Source: Polynucleobacter sp. AP-Melu-500A-A1
Lineage (GTDB): Bacteria > Pseudomonadota > Gammaproteobacteria > Burkholderiales > Burkholderiaceae
DNA: 64,000 bases
Assembly: GCF_018882125.1 (NCBI RefSeq)
Contig: NZ_JACVOZ010000002.1
Span: 248,001 to 312,000 of the forward strand
Direction: 5' to 3'
Each line of letters begins with the position of its first letter. Position 1 is the first letter of the stretch. Positions 1 through 8,852 of the stretch are shown piece by piece. The notes beneath the pieces were generated by a model. That model ran no database searches. It worked only from the letters and a program-made list of their open reading frames with translations, and was not told the DNA's origin. Made by a program: the position numbers and the translations under genes.

Positions 1-174
1 GGCTTCACTAAGAGTTTCAATGATGGCTGCCTCTGCAGCTTTGTCCACCTCGGTAACAAAATCATTATGCTGTTTACGATCAACTTGCAGGCGCTCTAGA
101 TTGAGAGAAGCTCTGTTGATCACAGTTCCTGCACGACGGGCAGCCTTAATGGCCACATTTAACATGGGATGCAT
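1..174 (-). CDS. suhB: Inositol-1-monophosphatase family protein SuhB (N-terminal part)
   Basis: Only the first 58 codons lie in the window; the gene runs off its left edge. The translation begins [19 protein letters not shown] and continues through a segment with [12 protein letters not shown], the helix and metal-site approach typical of the SuhB/IMPase family. The family hydrolyses inositol monophosphate, and in proteobacteria SuhB also takes part in rRNA antitermination complexes. It is divergent from trmJ, an arrangement common in Burkholderiales. The start is the ATG at 174. Catalytic residues lie outside the window, so the assignment rests on the N-terminus and context. Confidence 0.85.
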   Translation of the reverse strand, partial: MHPMLNVAIKAARRAGTVINRASLNLERLQVDRKQHNDFVTEVDKAAEAAIIETLSEA

Positions 175-296
175 AGTTTTGATGGACAAATTAAATAAGA
201 ACAAGCTTGTAATATTGCATGACAATATGTAGCTAACAGACTGATTCTAAACGATTTGCCTACTCAACCCTCTTCCCAAGCAACAATCACAATCCC

Positions 297-1052
297 ATGA
301 ATGCTAAGAATGCCTCTCTCCTGCGCTGGGTGCTTGTAGAAACCAGCCACCCCGGCAACGTAGGTTCAGCCGCGCGCGCCTTAAAAACAATGGGGTTTAA
401 TGATCTTCGTCTAGTCAATCCCAAGACCCAGAGAGTGGCGCAATTGCCTGAGGCAATCGCCTTAGCCAGCGGCGCGAGTGATGTTCTTGCAAATGCTCAA
501 GAAAGCCAATCTCTTGAATCTGCCCTTGCTGGCTGCTCATTGGTATTAGGTCTCACTAGTCGAGACCGAGAATTTGGCCCTCCCACACTCAATTGGGAAG
601 AAGCTCGCAGCCTCATTAAACAAACGCTTAATGCAGACCAAACTGTGGCTCTGGTTTTTGGTCCTGAGCGAACCGGCTTAGATAATCAACATCTGGCGCT
701 TTGTACCCATCGAGTCTGGCTTGACGCCAATCCTGACTATCCATCCCTCAATCTTGCCCAGGCCTTGATGGTCTGTGCTTTCACTCTGAGGGAGACTTTG
801 AGTGTTATCCCCGATAAATCCGAGGCTAATATAAACAGCTCTGATAGTGGGATTGATTATGCTGATCCTGCCGCTATCGCTGCCATGCTAGAACATTGGC
901 GAAGCGGTTTAGAGGCAATTGGCTACCTGGATCCCGCCAATCCCAAGAAATTAATGCCCCGTCTACAGGCCTTATTTGCCCGTAGCCGCCTCCAAAAAGA
1001 AGAAATTGATCTATTGCGCGGCATTGCTAAACAGATGCTCCTGAGAAAATAA
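297..1052 (+). CDS. trmJ: tRNA (cytidine/uridine-2'-O-)-methyltransferase TrmJ
   Basis: This 251-residue protein is a SpoU/TrmH-type (SPOUT) RNA methyltransferase. The N-terminal strand reads VLVETSHPGNVGSAARALKTMG, with the conserved Asn and Arg of motif 1. VALVFGPERTGLDN (motif 2) and YPSLNLAQALMV (motif 3) form the trefoil-knot SAM site. TrmJ methylates the 2'-OH of nucleotide 32 in tRNAs. The C-terminal 80 residues form the helical extension seen in TrmJ. It is followed 23 bases later by cysE on the same strand, so the two may be co-transcribed. Confidence 0.9.
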   Translation: MNAKNASLLRWVLVETSHPGNVGSAARALKTMGFNDLRLVNPKTQRVAQLPEAIALASGASDVLANAQESQSLESALAGCSLVLGLTSRDREFGPPTLNWEEARSLIKQTLNADQTVALVFGPERTGLDNQHLALCTHRVWLDANPDYPSLNLAQALMVCAFTLRETLSVIPDKSEANINSSDSGIDYADPAAIAAMLEHWRSGLEAIGYLDPANPKKLMPRLQALFARSRLQKEEIDLLRGIAKQMLLRK

Positions 1053-1075
1053 GCGCATCCCGTTAAAATCAAACC

Positions 1076-1834
1076 ATGTTTAATTCCCTTTTCGACCACG
1101 TTGACTCGATTATTGTTCGCGATCCCGCCGCTAGAAATCGCCTCGAGGTCATCACTTGTTACCCTGGCTTGCATGCTGTTTGGCTACACCGTGTCTCGCA
1201 TTTTTTATGGGGCCTAGGATTAAAGTGGATTGCACGACTCATGTCTGTGTTTGCACGTTTTCTCACTGGCATTGAAATTCATCCAGGTGCAAAAATTGGA
1301 CGTAGAGTTTTTTTGGATCACGGGCTAGGTATCGTGATTGGTGAGACTACTGAAATTGGCGATGACTGCACTATTTATCAAGGTGTCACCTTAGGCGGCA
1401 CTTCCTTATACAAAGGTGTTAAACGTCACCCAACTCTTGGTAAGGGCGTAGTGATTAGTGCAGGAGCAAAAGTACTTGGCGGCTTTACCGTTGGCGATGG
1501 TGCGCGTGTTGGTTCTAATGCTGTTGCTCTAAAAGAAATTCCGCCAGGAGCAACTGCTGTCGGTATACCAGCACGAATCCTTCATCCCGATCTTCCACAA
1601 AGTCCGGATAGTAAAACCAAAGAATATTTTTCTGCTTATGGCGTCACGCCTAATGTGGATGACCCGGTCTCGATGGCATTAAAAGGGTTGATTGATGCCA
1701 CTATCGAGCAGGAAGTCAAAATTGCAGCACTCGAAAAGATGATTGCTAAACTCAACAACACGCCCACTGACAATAGTGGTGCAAGCGATACTAAGCGTGA
1801 GCTAGATGCCATTAAAGAATGGCTAAAAGAGTAA
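1076..1834 (+). CDS. cysE: Serine O-acetyltransferase
   Basis: The enzyme transfers acetyl from acetyl-CoA to L-serine, making O-acetylserine for cysteine synthesis. The 252-residue protein has an N-terminal helical domain and a left-handed beta-helix of hexapeptide repeats from about residue 63 to 160 (IEIHPGAKIGRRVFLDHGLG, then GETTEIGDDCTIYQGVTLGG). The catalytic-type His lies in FLDHG. A charged C-terminal tail of about 60 residues extends beyond the repeats. It follows trmJ closely. Placement near suhB/trmJ is usual for this group. Confidence 0.93.
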   Translation: MFNSLFDHVDSIIVRDPAARNRLEVITCYPGLHAVWLHRVSHFLWGLGLKWIARLMSVFARFLTGIEIHPGAKIGRRVFLDHGLGIVIGETTEIGDDCTIYQGVTLGGTSLYKGVKRHPTLGKGVVISAGAKVLGGFTVGDGARVGSNAVALKEIPPGATAVGIPARILHPDLPQSPDSKTKEYFSAYGVTPNVDDPVSMALKGLIDATIEQEVKIAALEKMIAKLNNTPTDNSGASDTKRELDAIKEWLKE

Positions 1835-1849
1835 TCTAAAGTTGTTTTG

Positions 1850-2452
1850 TTAGTGCAAAGTACGTGGATTAGAACTTCCTGAGCCTAATGTATTTCCTGA
1901 AAAGCCTTCATCATCCTCGGCATCACTGTCATCGTTAGGCATACCAAAGGCAAAGCTCTCACCCCCTTTTGGGTGACGATTTTCAATTTCTTCTTCGGTT
2001 GCAGCACGCACATCCTCAACCTGCACCCAAAAGCGTAAAGCCATGCCAGCCAAAGGATGATTTCCATCTAAAACTACTTGGTTATCAGCAACGTCAGTAA
2101 CTGTGTAAATTAATGGCTCTTCATCTGCATCATCTACCTCAGCTGATTCCTCATCGGCATCGGGTACACCTTCAAATTGCATACCTACTTCTAAGGGCTC
2201 CGGAAAACGGGTGCGGGGCTCTATCTTGAGCAACTCAGGATCGTATTCTCCAAATGCTTCATTGGGCTCTAATTGCACACTAGCCTCGTAACCAATATCT
2301 TGGCCATCGAGCAGAGTCTCAATTTTGGGGAAAGTACCCTCATAGCCACCGTGCAGGTATACCATCGGAGAATCAGGCTCCTCGATAATATTATTTTGAG
2401 CATCGGTTAGCTTATAACGAAGGGATACAACAGTATTTTTTTCAATCTTCAT
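1850..2452 (-). CDS. slyD: FKBP-type peptidyl-prolyl isomerase, SlyD-like
   Basis: The protein is a peptidyl-prolyl cis-trans isomerase/chaperone of the SlyD branch of FKBPs. MKIEKNTVVSLRYKLTDAQ at the N-terminus, then PMVYLHGGYEG and the EPNEAFGEYDPELL segment, are typical of the family. An insert-in-flap region rich in acidic residues (about 98-115) and an acidic/Ser tail follow. I place the start at the Met at 2452; the ORF extends six codons further to 2470, but the family normally begins MKIEKN. Neither start has a strong ribosome site. It lies divergent to, and about 50 bases from, the RoxA-like gene. Confidence 0.85.
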   Translation of the reverse strand: MKIEKNTVVSLRYKLTDAQNNIIEEPDSPMVYLHGGYEGTFPKIETLLDGQDIGYEASVQLEPNEAFGEYDPELLKIEPRTRFPEPLEVGMQFEGVPDADEESAEVDDADEEPLIYTVTDVADNQVVLDGNHPLAGMALRFWVQVEDVRAATEEEIENRHPKGGESFAFGMPNDDSDAEDDEGFSGNTLGSGSSNPRTLH

Positions 2453-2505
2453 ACGGAATCTGTCAAACATTTGTTTTTAATCAATTTCTATCAAGCTTTT
2501 ACTTT

Positions 2506-3738
2506 ATGAACTCATTTTACTTGAGCAATCCATATCAACCGCCCCAAGCGCCTAAAAACCTGCCTATAAACCAGCCATGGGCCTTATTTGGGGGAATCAG
2601 CCCAGATCAGTTCATGAAACAGTATTGGCATAAAAAGCCTTTATTGGTTCGCGGTGCTATTCCGGCCTTTTCTCTGGCTAGCGCTAGTCATCAAGGCCTG
2701 AATAGCCCAATCTCAGGAGAGGCGCTCTTTAATCTTGCTGGCAACGATTTGGTGGAGTCTCGCTTAATTCAGTCAAAACCATGGAGTTTTGAGCTAGGTC
2801 CTTTCAAGAAAAAATCCTTGCCCAAGGTCAAGCAACCTGACTGGACTTTATTGCTTCAAGGCATGGAGGCCCATCATCCTGCAGCGGCAACAGTCTTATC
2901 TTGGTTTCGCTTTATACCTGACTCACGCCTAGATGATTTAATGATTAGCATTGCCGGAATTGGAGGTGGCGTTGGCCCCCACTTTGATTCCTATGATGTC
3001 TTCTTGATCCAGATGTCAGGTAGAAGACGGTGGCAGATCTCAGAACAGAAAGATCTCAGTCTCAACCCAAATCTTCCGCTCAAAATTTTGCAGAACTTTG
3101 TTGTGGAGCACGAGTGGGTTTTAGAACCAGGCGACATGCTGTACTTACCCCCTCATATAGCCCATGACGGAATTGCACTCGATTCAGGATGTCAAACCTG
3201 GTCGGTAGGTTTTCGCTCCCCAAGCTTTAAAGAATTACTCCAGGAGGGATTATGGAGACTTGCTGAGTCATTAGAGGATATTCCCGAACTCAATCATAAG
3301 TTTGCAGATCCTAAGCAAGGTGCTAGCAAACAAGCAGAACAACTTCCCGCAGAATTAATTAAACAGCTTGAGCAGAAATTGAGGGGTTTAAAGCTCGATC
3401 AATTAAGCCAGTTTCTTCCTGGTATTACAGCCTATTTAAGCGAGCCTAAACAGCAAGCCTATTTCAGTGGGCCTGCCATACCCCTCACCCCCAAACAATT
3501 TGCCAGGCAACTGGGTTCTCAGGCCTTAGCAGCACATCCTCAAACCCGTATTCTTGCTCTGAATCGGGATATATTTTGCAATGGAGAGATGGTTTCAAAA
3601 GGACAAACTAGCCAAATACAAAGGGCCTGGGGTACTTTGGCTTCTAAAAAGGCTTTGATTTACAAGGATTTGAAGGAAGTTTCCCCATCCAGCCTGTATG
3701 AAGCCTACTTATCCGGATGGCTAGTTTTTAAGATCTAA
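2506..3738 (+). CDS. roxA: Cupin/JmjC-type ribosomal oxygenase, RoxA (YcfD)-like
   Basis: This 410-residue protein belongs to the 2-oxoglutarate/Fe(II) oxygenases that hydroxylate an arginine of ribosomal protein L16. The iron ligands are visible: His159 and Asp161 in GPHFDSYDVF, and a distal His in LPPHIAHDG (His220 is the better fit). RWQI after the first motif matches the JmjC core. A winged-helix-like C-terminal domain of about 150 residues follows, as in YcfD. It begins just after the divergent slyD-like gene. Substrate is inferred from the family. Confidence 0.85.
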   Translation: MNSFYLSNPYQPPQAPKNLPINQPWALFGGISPDQFMKQYWHKKPLLVRGAIPAFSLASASHQGLNSPISGEALFNLAGNDLVESRLIQSKPWSFELGPFKKKSLPKVKQPDWTLLLQGMEAHHPAAATVLSWFRFIPDSRLDDLMISIAGIGGGVGPHFDSYDVFLIQMSGRRRWQISEQKDLSLNPNLPLKILQNFVVEHEWVLEPGDMLYLPPHIAHDGIALDSGCQTWSVGFRSPSFKELLQEGLWRLAESLEDIPELNHKFADPKQGASKQAEQLPAELIKQLEQKLRGLKLDQLSQFLPGITAYLSEPKQQAYFSGPAIPLTPKQFARQLGSQALAAHPQTRILALNRDIFCNGEMVSKGQTSQIQRAWGTLASKKALIYKDLKEVSPSSLYEAYLSGWLVFKI

Positions 3739-3802
3739 ACAATAGATGGATATAATAATTGCTGGAAAATACCTAGGGATAATCCCTTGAATAATCCAAC
3801 AA

Positions 3803-3818
3803 CAATTACCGGTAATTG
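3803..3818. promoter_or_regulatory. 16-bp perfect palindrome upstream of the small lipoprotein gene
   Basis: CAATTACCGGTAATTG reads the same on both strands. It ends 27 bases before the ATG of the small lipoprotein gene and 13 bases before its ribosome site. It could be an operator or lie in the 5' UTR. A TATAAT-like hexamer sits at 3751-3756, but without a convincing -35 box. Function is inferred only from symmetry and position. Confidence 0.35.
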
Positions 3819-3845
3819 CTGTAATTTTTTTAGAGGAAACAACAC

Positions 3846-4022
3846 ATGAAGAAGTCACTATTATTCGCTGCTATGTTGGCTATCGCTTTGGCCGCTTGCG
3901 GTAAAAAAGAAGAAGCAAAACCTGCTGAAGCTCCTGCTGCTGCTCCAGCCGCTCCTGCTGCTGAAGCTCCTGCTGCTGCACCTGCTGCACCTGCTGCTCC
4001 AGCTGCTGACGCTAAGAAGTAA
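3846..4022 (+). CDS. Small Ala/Pro-rich lipoprotein
   Basis: A 58-residue ORF begins MKKSLLFAAMLAIALAACGK, a classic lipoprotein signal with lipobox LAAC (Cys18). The mature part is low complexity: a short KKEEAK stretch, then repeated APAA/EAPAA units, ending DAKK. A good ribosome site (AGAGG, 3832-3836) precedes the ATG and a strong terminator follows, which support it as a real, probably well-expressed gene. The mature chain would be about 41 residues and disordered. It is likely anchored in the outer membrane, since no Asp follows the Cys. I do not recognise a specific function. Confidence 0.8.
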   Translation: MKKSLLFAAMLAIALAACGKKEEAKPAEAPAAAPAAPAAEAPAAAPAAPAAPAADAKK

Positions 4023-4037
4023 TCTTCTACTTGAAGA

Positions 4038-4066
4038 AAAAAAGCCGCTGAAAAGCGGCTTTTTTA
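4038..4066. terminator. Rho-independent terminator, probably bidirectional
   Basis: The 10-bp stem AAAAGCCGCT / AGCGGCTTTT closes a GAAA tetraloop and is followed by a T run. It lies 16 bases after the small lipoprotein stop. The A run on the other side gives a U tract on the minus strand, so it can also end bamC transcription, which stops at 4088. Confidence 0.9.
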
Positions 4067-4087
4067 TTTGCTAAGAAGCGCAGTTGC

Positions 4088-5236
4088 TTATCTTTCTAAT
4101 TGCTCAGCAAGTAATGTTAGTAATTGGAATCCAGCTGGGGTATTTTCAGGCTTGCTATCGGCATCCTGCACATAAACACTAGTCGAATTGTCGCCTGTCG
4201 TCTTAATCACAACCTGGAATTTTTTCGCTTTTAAGCTTGAATCATCTTTGCTACTAAACAAATTTGAGAAGAACCCTTTGGTATCTCCCAAATCCTTCGG
4301 ATTCACATAGCGCACGTAGTAGACACCACTAGAACGATTGCGGTCTTCAACTGAGAAGTTGGAGCGGTCAAGTGCTAAACCAACATCACGCCATGAACGA
4401 TCAAAGCCTGCGCTCAACTCGATGTGTGCCTGATTGATGCCATCTTGCACAAATTTCGCTTTGGGTGTTTTTGGACCTAAAGGCGTAGCTACCATTGCTT
4501 TGGCTTTTTCTTGCGTCATTCCCAGTCGTTCCATCAAACGCGCCAAGAATGCAGCTTCTAACTCTGGGTCATTAGGGCGTGAAGTCCAAATAGTAGAAAT
4601 ACAGTTTTGAGTAGCATCGCGTACGCATTGTTCCACCGCGCCACGTTGGGTAATGTAAATCTCGGTCTCAGTGGGCTTACTAGCCTCTAAACGGGTTTTG
4701 TATTTATCGCGCTCACCGGTATCGTAAATACTATCTAAAACACTGCTTAGTGTGGAGCGAATGAAATCTTGAGAGATCTTGGCACGATTCTCTACCCAAT
4801 CGGTTTCCATAATTCCTGTCGATGGCGAGTCAACGATTAATAAGAAACCGTTCTCTTGCCAAAAATCTTTTATTTGAGGATAAAGCTCTGGAGCAGGCTT
4901 CTCAACAACTAGCCAACGTCGTTCGCCATCACGTGCGATCCGCATGCCAGGGATGCCAGTCATCACGTTATTACGGAGCTGTGAGGATTTTTTCACTGCA
5001 GCGTTGTAGTCCGACATCGTTGCCGAACCATCTTGCACAATATATCGGCGATCTGCTTGTGATGTAATCAAATCTGGGGGATACGCTAGGTTAGGACCAC
5101 GAATAGCGCCACTACCTTTGTAGTCAACCGTATCGTTACTAGAAATCGACTTGCAAGCCGTTAAGGCACCAAAGGCAATTAAAAAAACCACTAGGATCGA
5201 TAGATATCGACGAAGCAACTGTACAAAAACCATCAT
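4088..5236 (-). CDS. bamC: Outer membrane protein assembly factor BamC
   Basis: BamC (NlpB) is a lipoprotein of the BAM complex that inserts beta-barrel proteins into the outer membrane. The signal peptide ends in lipobox ALTAC (Cys28). An extended N-terminal stretch with NLAYPPDL follows, then two helix-grip domains, one starting near [11 protein letters not shown] and a C-terminal one near [14 protein letters not shown]. The length (382 residues) suits the betaproteobacterial form. Its start overlaps the dapA stop by ATGA, so the two are translationally coupled, as in E. coli where dapA and bamC are adjacent. Confidence 0.9.
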   Translation of the reverse strand: MMVFVQLLRRYLSILVVFLIAFGALTACKSISSNDTVDYKGSGAIRGPNLAYPPDLITSQADRRYIVQDGSATMSDYNAAVKKSSQLRNNVMTGIPGMRIARDGERRWLVVEKPAPELYPQIKDFWQENGFLLIVDSPSTGIMETDWVENRAKISQDFIRSTLSSVLDSIYDTGERDKYKTRLEASKPTETEIYITQRGAVEQCVRDATQNCISTIWTSRPNDPELEAAFLARLMERLGMTQEKAKAMVATPLGPKTPKAKFVQDGINQAHIELSAGFDRSWRDVGLALDRSNFSVEDRNRSSGVYYVRYVNPKDLGDTKGFFSNLFSSKDDSSLKAKKFQVVIKTTGDNSTSVYVQDADSKPENTPAGFQLLTLLAEQLER

Positions 5237-6156
5237 AGTAAGCCTGCCTGTTTTAATGCTGTCTTTAAGGGCTCACGCAATGGCTCACTTAAAGGGGTTA
5301 ATGGCAGGCGAATGCCAGCTGTGATTTTGCCCATCTGATGTAGCGCCCATTTCACGGGAATAGGATTAGCTTCAATGAACATCGCTTTATGTACTGCAAT
5401 TAATTTGTACTGAATCTCGCGGGTCTTTTGCACATTATCTGACATGGCAGCTACACACAAATCATGCATGAGACGTGGAGCTACATTTGCGGTTACCGAG
5501 ATATTGCCCTTACCGCCCATGAGCATCAACATGGCTGCCGTGAGATCATCACCAGAAAAAACAGAGAAGTGATGATGGCCTGCGCTTTTAAGATCAGCCA
5601 TCAATATCGTTCCACGCTCAAGACTACCAGTAGCATCCTTGATCGCAATAATGCCAGGAACCCCTGCAAGACGAACTACAGTATCACCCGCCATATCAGC
5701 AACAGTACGACCGGGCACGTTATACAAAATTACCGGGAGATCAACAGACTCTGCAATCTTTTTAAAGTGGGCATACATGCCCTCTTGAGTTGGCTTGTTG
5801 TAATAAGGAACAACCTGCAAACTTGCATCTGCACCAACTTTTTTTGCAAACTGAGTAAGTTCAATAGCCTCGAGAGTAGAGTTACCACCTGTGCCTGCAA
5901 TCACTGGAATTCTGCCAGCAATATGTTCTACGGTGACGCGAATTAACTCGCAATGCTCTTCTACTGAAACCGTTGGGGACTCACCGCTAGTCCCAACAAT
6001 CACAATACCATCGCTACCCTCTGTCACATGCCAGTCTAATAAAGCACGCAAACCAGGGTAATCTAAGCTGCCATCTTCGAGCATTGGCGTAACAATAGCC
6101 GGCATGCTGCCAGAAATGGGCTTTTTGCTACCTGCTGAAGGGGCTGTATTTGTCAC
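5233..6156 (-). CDS. dapA: 4-hydroxy-tetrahydrodipicolinate synthase
   Basis: The enzyme condenses pyruvate with aspartate semialdehyde, the first committed step to diaminopimelate and lysine. The TIM-barrel signature [10 protein letters not shown] lies near residues 55-64. Schiff-base Lys173 is in [10 protein letters not shown], and Tyr145 of the catalytic triad is in LYNVPGRT. An N-terminal extension of about 15 residues ([14 protein letters not shown]) precedes the usual start of the fold. It follows the methyltransferase gene by 26 bases and is coupled to bamC. Confidence 0.95.
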   Translation of the reverse strand: MTNTAPSAGSKKPISGSMPAIVTPMLEDGSLDYPGLRALLDWHVTEGSDGIVIVGTSGESPTVSVEEHCELIRVTVEHIAGRIPVIAGTGGNSTLEAIELTQFAKKVGADASLQVVPYYNKPTQEGMYAHFKKIAESVDLPVILYNVPGRTVADMAGDTVVRLAGVPGIIAIKDATGSLERGTILMADLKSAGHHHFSVFSGDDLTAAMLMLMGGKGNISVTANVAPRLMHDLCVAAMSDNVQKTREIQYKLIAVHKAMFIEANPIPVKWALHQMGKITAGIRLPLTPLSEPLREPLKTALKQAGLL

Positions 6157-6182
6157 CGAATATATACCGATTTTTAACTGTC

Positions 6183-6746
6183 TTAACCCTGAAATTGTAA
6201 CGGAATGTGCCCTTTTGGATTACCTTTTACGGCACAGATCCGCTGCATCATGGCTGGCTTGGGGCGATCAAGATAAATATCCTCATAAGCCAACACTTTG
6301 AGACTATACCTTGAGGCTAAAGCGAGCAATTCACCTGTTTTTAAGAGGAAATTAGGGTTGGAGGGCTTACCAAATACTTCGTTGCCTTGGGCAAAAGTTT
6401 CGTAAATCAGAACCCCTCCCTCATTCAACATTTGGGGCAATTGGTCTAAATGGGGTCGGTACAGGTAATTCGTCACCACGATCCCATCAAAATGACTCCC
6501 CATTAAGGGCCATTCCTCTAACTCTAAATCAAGCTTTTGAGGACTGATACGAATATCAGCATTAGCCTCAATCAGACTCACGTCCTGATCAACTGCAATG
6601 ACTGAATAATTCAAGTTCGCCAGATAGCGCGAATGGCGACCGGATCCACAAGCAAGATCTAATATCAATCCTGGATTTGCGATACAAGGGGCAAAGCGCC
6701 TCACCCATGGTGAAGCCTCCAAATTTGCATCATGACTTATAGACAA
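6183..6746 (-). CDS. Class I SAM-dependent methyltransferase
   Basis: This 187-residue protein has the Rossmann-fold SAM site [17 protein letters not shown] (motif I), an acidic residue after the second strand (VIAVDQD) and [13 protein letters not shown] as motif IV. The C-terminal part ends in a strand with [15 protein letters not shown]. It resembles small TehB/UbiE-like methyltransferases found between trpS and dapA in betaproteobacteria. The substrate cannot be told from sequence. It starts 9 bases after the trpS stop, so it belongs to the trpS-dapA-bamC run. Confidence 0.8.
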   Translation of the reverse strand: MSISHDANLEASPWVRRFAPCIANPGLILDLACGSGRHSRYLANLNYSVIAVDQDVSLIEANADIRISPQKLDLELEEWPLMGSHFDGIVVTNYLYRPHLDQLPQMLNEGGVLIYETFAQGNEVFGKPSNPNFLLKTGELLALASRYSLKVLAYEDIYLDRPKPAMMQRICAVKGNPKGHIPLQFQG

Positions 6747-6755
6747 TTCGGAGCC

Positions 6756-7958
6756 TTAATCGTATGCAAGACCCATCGCCTCGCGAACCTCACGCATTGT
6801 TTCTTGAGCTACCTTACGGGCCTTATCACAACCATCAGCAATGATAGAACGCAGCAAGCTGGGATCATCCAGATATTTTTGGGCACGCTCAAACATCGGT
6901 TGCTGCTCGGCCAAAATGGAATCTATCACAGGTTGCTTACACTCCAGACAGCCAATACCTGCAGACTTACAACCTTTATCTACCCATTGCTTGGTTTCTT
7001 CATTGGAATACACAGTATGTAATTGCCATACTGGGCAGCGTGCTGGATCACCAGCATCTGTTCTACGAACTCGAGCAGGATCAGTAGGCATTGTTCTAAT
7101 CTTTTTGATGACTTCTTCTGGCAGCTCACGAATACTAATAGTGTTGCCATAAGACTTAGACATCTTCTGACCATCGATACCAGGCATACGTGAGGCTGAA
7201 GTCAGCAAGGCTTGCGGCTCGGGCAAAATAATCTTGCGTGAACCCTCTAAGAAGCCAAATAATCGCTCACGATCAGCCATGGAAAGACTTTGCGCTTCTT
7301 GCAACAAGGCTTTAGCTTGTTCTAAGGCCTCATCATCCCCGCGCTCTTGAAACGCTACACGTAATTCTGCGTACATTTTCGCGCGCTTGCTACCCAGCTT
7401 TTTCACGGCTTCTAAAGCCTTCTCTTCAAAACCAGGCTCACGTCCATATAAATAATTAAAGCGGCGCGCTACTTCACGCGTCATCTCTACGTGGGGAACT
7501 TGGTCTTCTCCGACAGGGACAAACTGTGCACGGTAAATCAAAATATCTGCCGCTTGTAAAAGTGGATAACCTAAAAAGCCGTAGGTTTGCAGATCTTTTT
7601 CTTTTAATTTTTCAATCTGGTCTTTATAGGTAGGTACCCGCTCAAGCCAGCCCAATGGGGTTCCCATCGATAACAACAAGAAAAGTTCAGCATGCTCAGG
7701 AACTTTGCTTTGGATAAATAGAGTAGATTGGTTTGGATCAACACCCGTTGCTAGCCAATCAATCACCATATCCCATACCGATTGTTCAATGACATCTGGT
7801 GTTTCGTAATGGGTAGTTAAAGCATGCCAATCCGCGACAAAAAAGAAACAGGGATATTCAGATTGGAGGCGAACCCAATTTTTTAATACGCCATGATAGT
7901 GACCCAAGTGTAAATTACCTGTGGGGCGCATACCAGAGAGAACACGTTCAGCAAACAT
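6756..7958 (-). CDS. trpS: Tryptophanyl-tRNA synthetase
   Basis: A class I aminoacyl-tRNA synthetase that charges tRNA-Trp. The HIGH-type motif is GNLHLGHYHG (residues 14-23) and the KMSKS motif is GQKMSKSYGN near residue 268. GTPLGWLERVPTYKDQ and the VGEDQVPHVEMTREVARRFN segment are diagnostic for TrpS. At 400 residues it is longer than the E. coli enzyme (about 334). The extra length lies mainly before KMSKS (a charged insert around AFQERGDDEALEQ) and in a Cys-containing segment (KGCKSAGIGCLECKQ) near residue 340. Confidence 0.96.
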   Translation of the reverse strand: MFAERVLSGMRPTGNLHLGHYHGVLKNWVRLQSEYPCFFFVADWHALTTHYETPDVIEQSVWDMVIDWLATGVDPNQSTLFIQSKVPEHAELFLLLSMGTPLGWLERVPTYKDQIEKLKEKDLQTYGFLGYPLLQAADILIYRAQFVPVGEDQVPHVEMTREVARRFNYLYGREPGFEEKALEAVKKLGSKRAKMYAELRVAFQERGDDEALEQAKALLQEAQSLSMADRERLFGFLEGSRKIILPEPQALLTSASRMPGIDGQKMSKSYGNTISIRELPEEVIKKIRTMPTDPARVRRTDAGDPARCPVWQLHTVYSNEETKQWVDKGCKSAGIGCLECKQPVIDSILAEQQPMFERAQKYLDDPSLLRSIIADGCDKARKVAQETMREVREAMGLAYD

Positions 7959-7994
7959 CTTTTTTCTTTATCTCTTTATCTGTAACTAAATGAA

Positions 7995-8843
7995 TTAATG
8001 AAACACGGACCAAACAGGCGTCAGGTGTTCGGGTAAAAGCGGCAAAATACCTAAATCAGTATGACTTTCTGAAGGGTCATGAAAGTCGGAACCTCGGGAA
8101 GCTAAAAAACCATATTGTTGGGCAATTTTTCCATACTCTTGGTATTGGTCTGGAGTATGGCTACCAGTAATGACCTCAATACCTAGGCCACCAATATCTT
8201 TAAAGTGTTTATACAGCTCATCCATCTGCAGGGCATTAAAGTTATAGCGGCCCGGATGGGCAATCACTGCTACGCCACCGGCTGCCTTAATCCAGGCTAC
8301 TGCATCATCTAGCTTGGACCAGACATGGGGAACATAACCAGGTTTATCTTCAACCAAATAATTTTTGAAGACCTGTTCCGTATCTTTACAAACACCCTGC
8401 TCCACTAAATAACGTGCAAAGTGAGTACGAGAGATAAGGTCATGATTACCAGCGTAATGCAATGCGCCTTCGTATGCCCCTGGTATTCCGACCTTTAGCA
8501 ATTGCTCTGCCATTAACTTAGCGCGGTTTCCACGACCTTCGCGAGTACGACGTAATCCTTCAATCAAGCCAACATGATCAGCATCAATCCCTAAACCAAC
8601 AATATGGATTGTTTGACCCATCCATGTCACAGAAATTTCTACGCCTCCAAGATAGTCAATATTGAGTGCGCTTGCTGCTGCTTTTGCTCGCCCTTGTCCA
8701 CCCAACTCATCATGATCAGTAAGCGCCCATAAGTACACACCATTTTCTTTGGCGCGTTCAGCCAAGGCCTCTGGCGTTAATGTGCCGTCTGAGACTACGG
8801 AATGGCAATGTAAATCGGCGTTAATCATTGAAATGGAGCTCAT
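7995..8843 (-). CDS. PHP-domain phosphoesterase (RNase AM / YciV-like)
   Basis: The polymerase-and-histidinol-phosphatase fold is shown by NADLHCHSVVSDGTLTPEAL (metal ligands HxH) near residues 8-27, LTDHDELGG, a later Glu in GGVEIS, HPGRYN and a final RGSDFHDP. In related proteobacteria these proteins hydrolyse 3',5'-nucleoside bisphosphates and trim RNA 5' ends. That activity is inferred from the family. The gene lies upstream of trpS (36-base gap) and 9 bases after zapE in the direction of transcription; the TrpH name of E. coli reflects a similar neighbourhood with tryptophan genes. Confidence 0.85.
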   Translation of the reverse strand: MSSISMINADLHCHSVVSDGTLTPEALAERAKENGVYLWALTDHDELGGQGRAKAAASALNIDYLGGVEISVTWMGQTIHIVGLGIDADHVGLIEGLRRTREGRGNRAKLMAEQLLKVGIPGAYEGALHYAGNHDLISRTHFARYLVEQGVCKDTEQVFKNYLVEDKPGYVPHVWSKLDDAVAWIKAAGGVAVIAHPGRYNFNALQMDELYKHFKDIGGLGIEVITGSHTPDQYQEYGKIAQQYGFLASRGSDFHDPSESHTDLGILPLLPEHLTPVWSVFH

Positions 8844-8852
8844 GACCCTATT

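Noticed and set aside
5464..5946. 160-residue plus-strand ORF opposite dapA
   Set aside because: Shadow of dapA; Cys/His/Asn-rich translation with no recognisable domain and no ribosome site.
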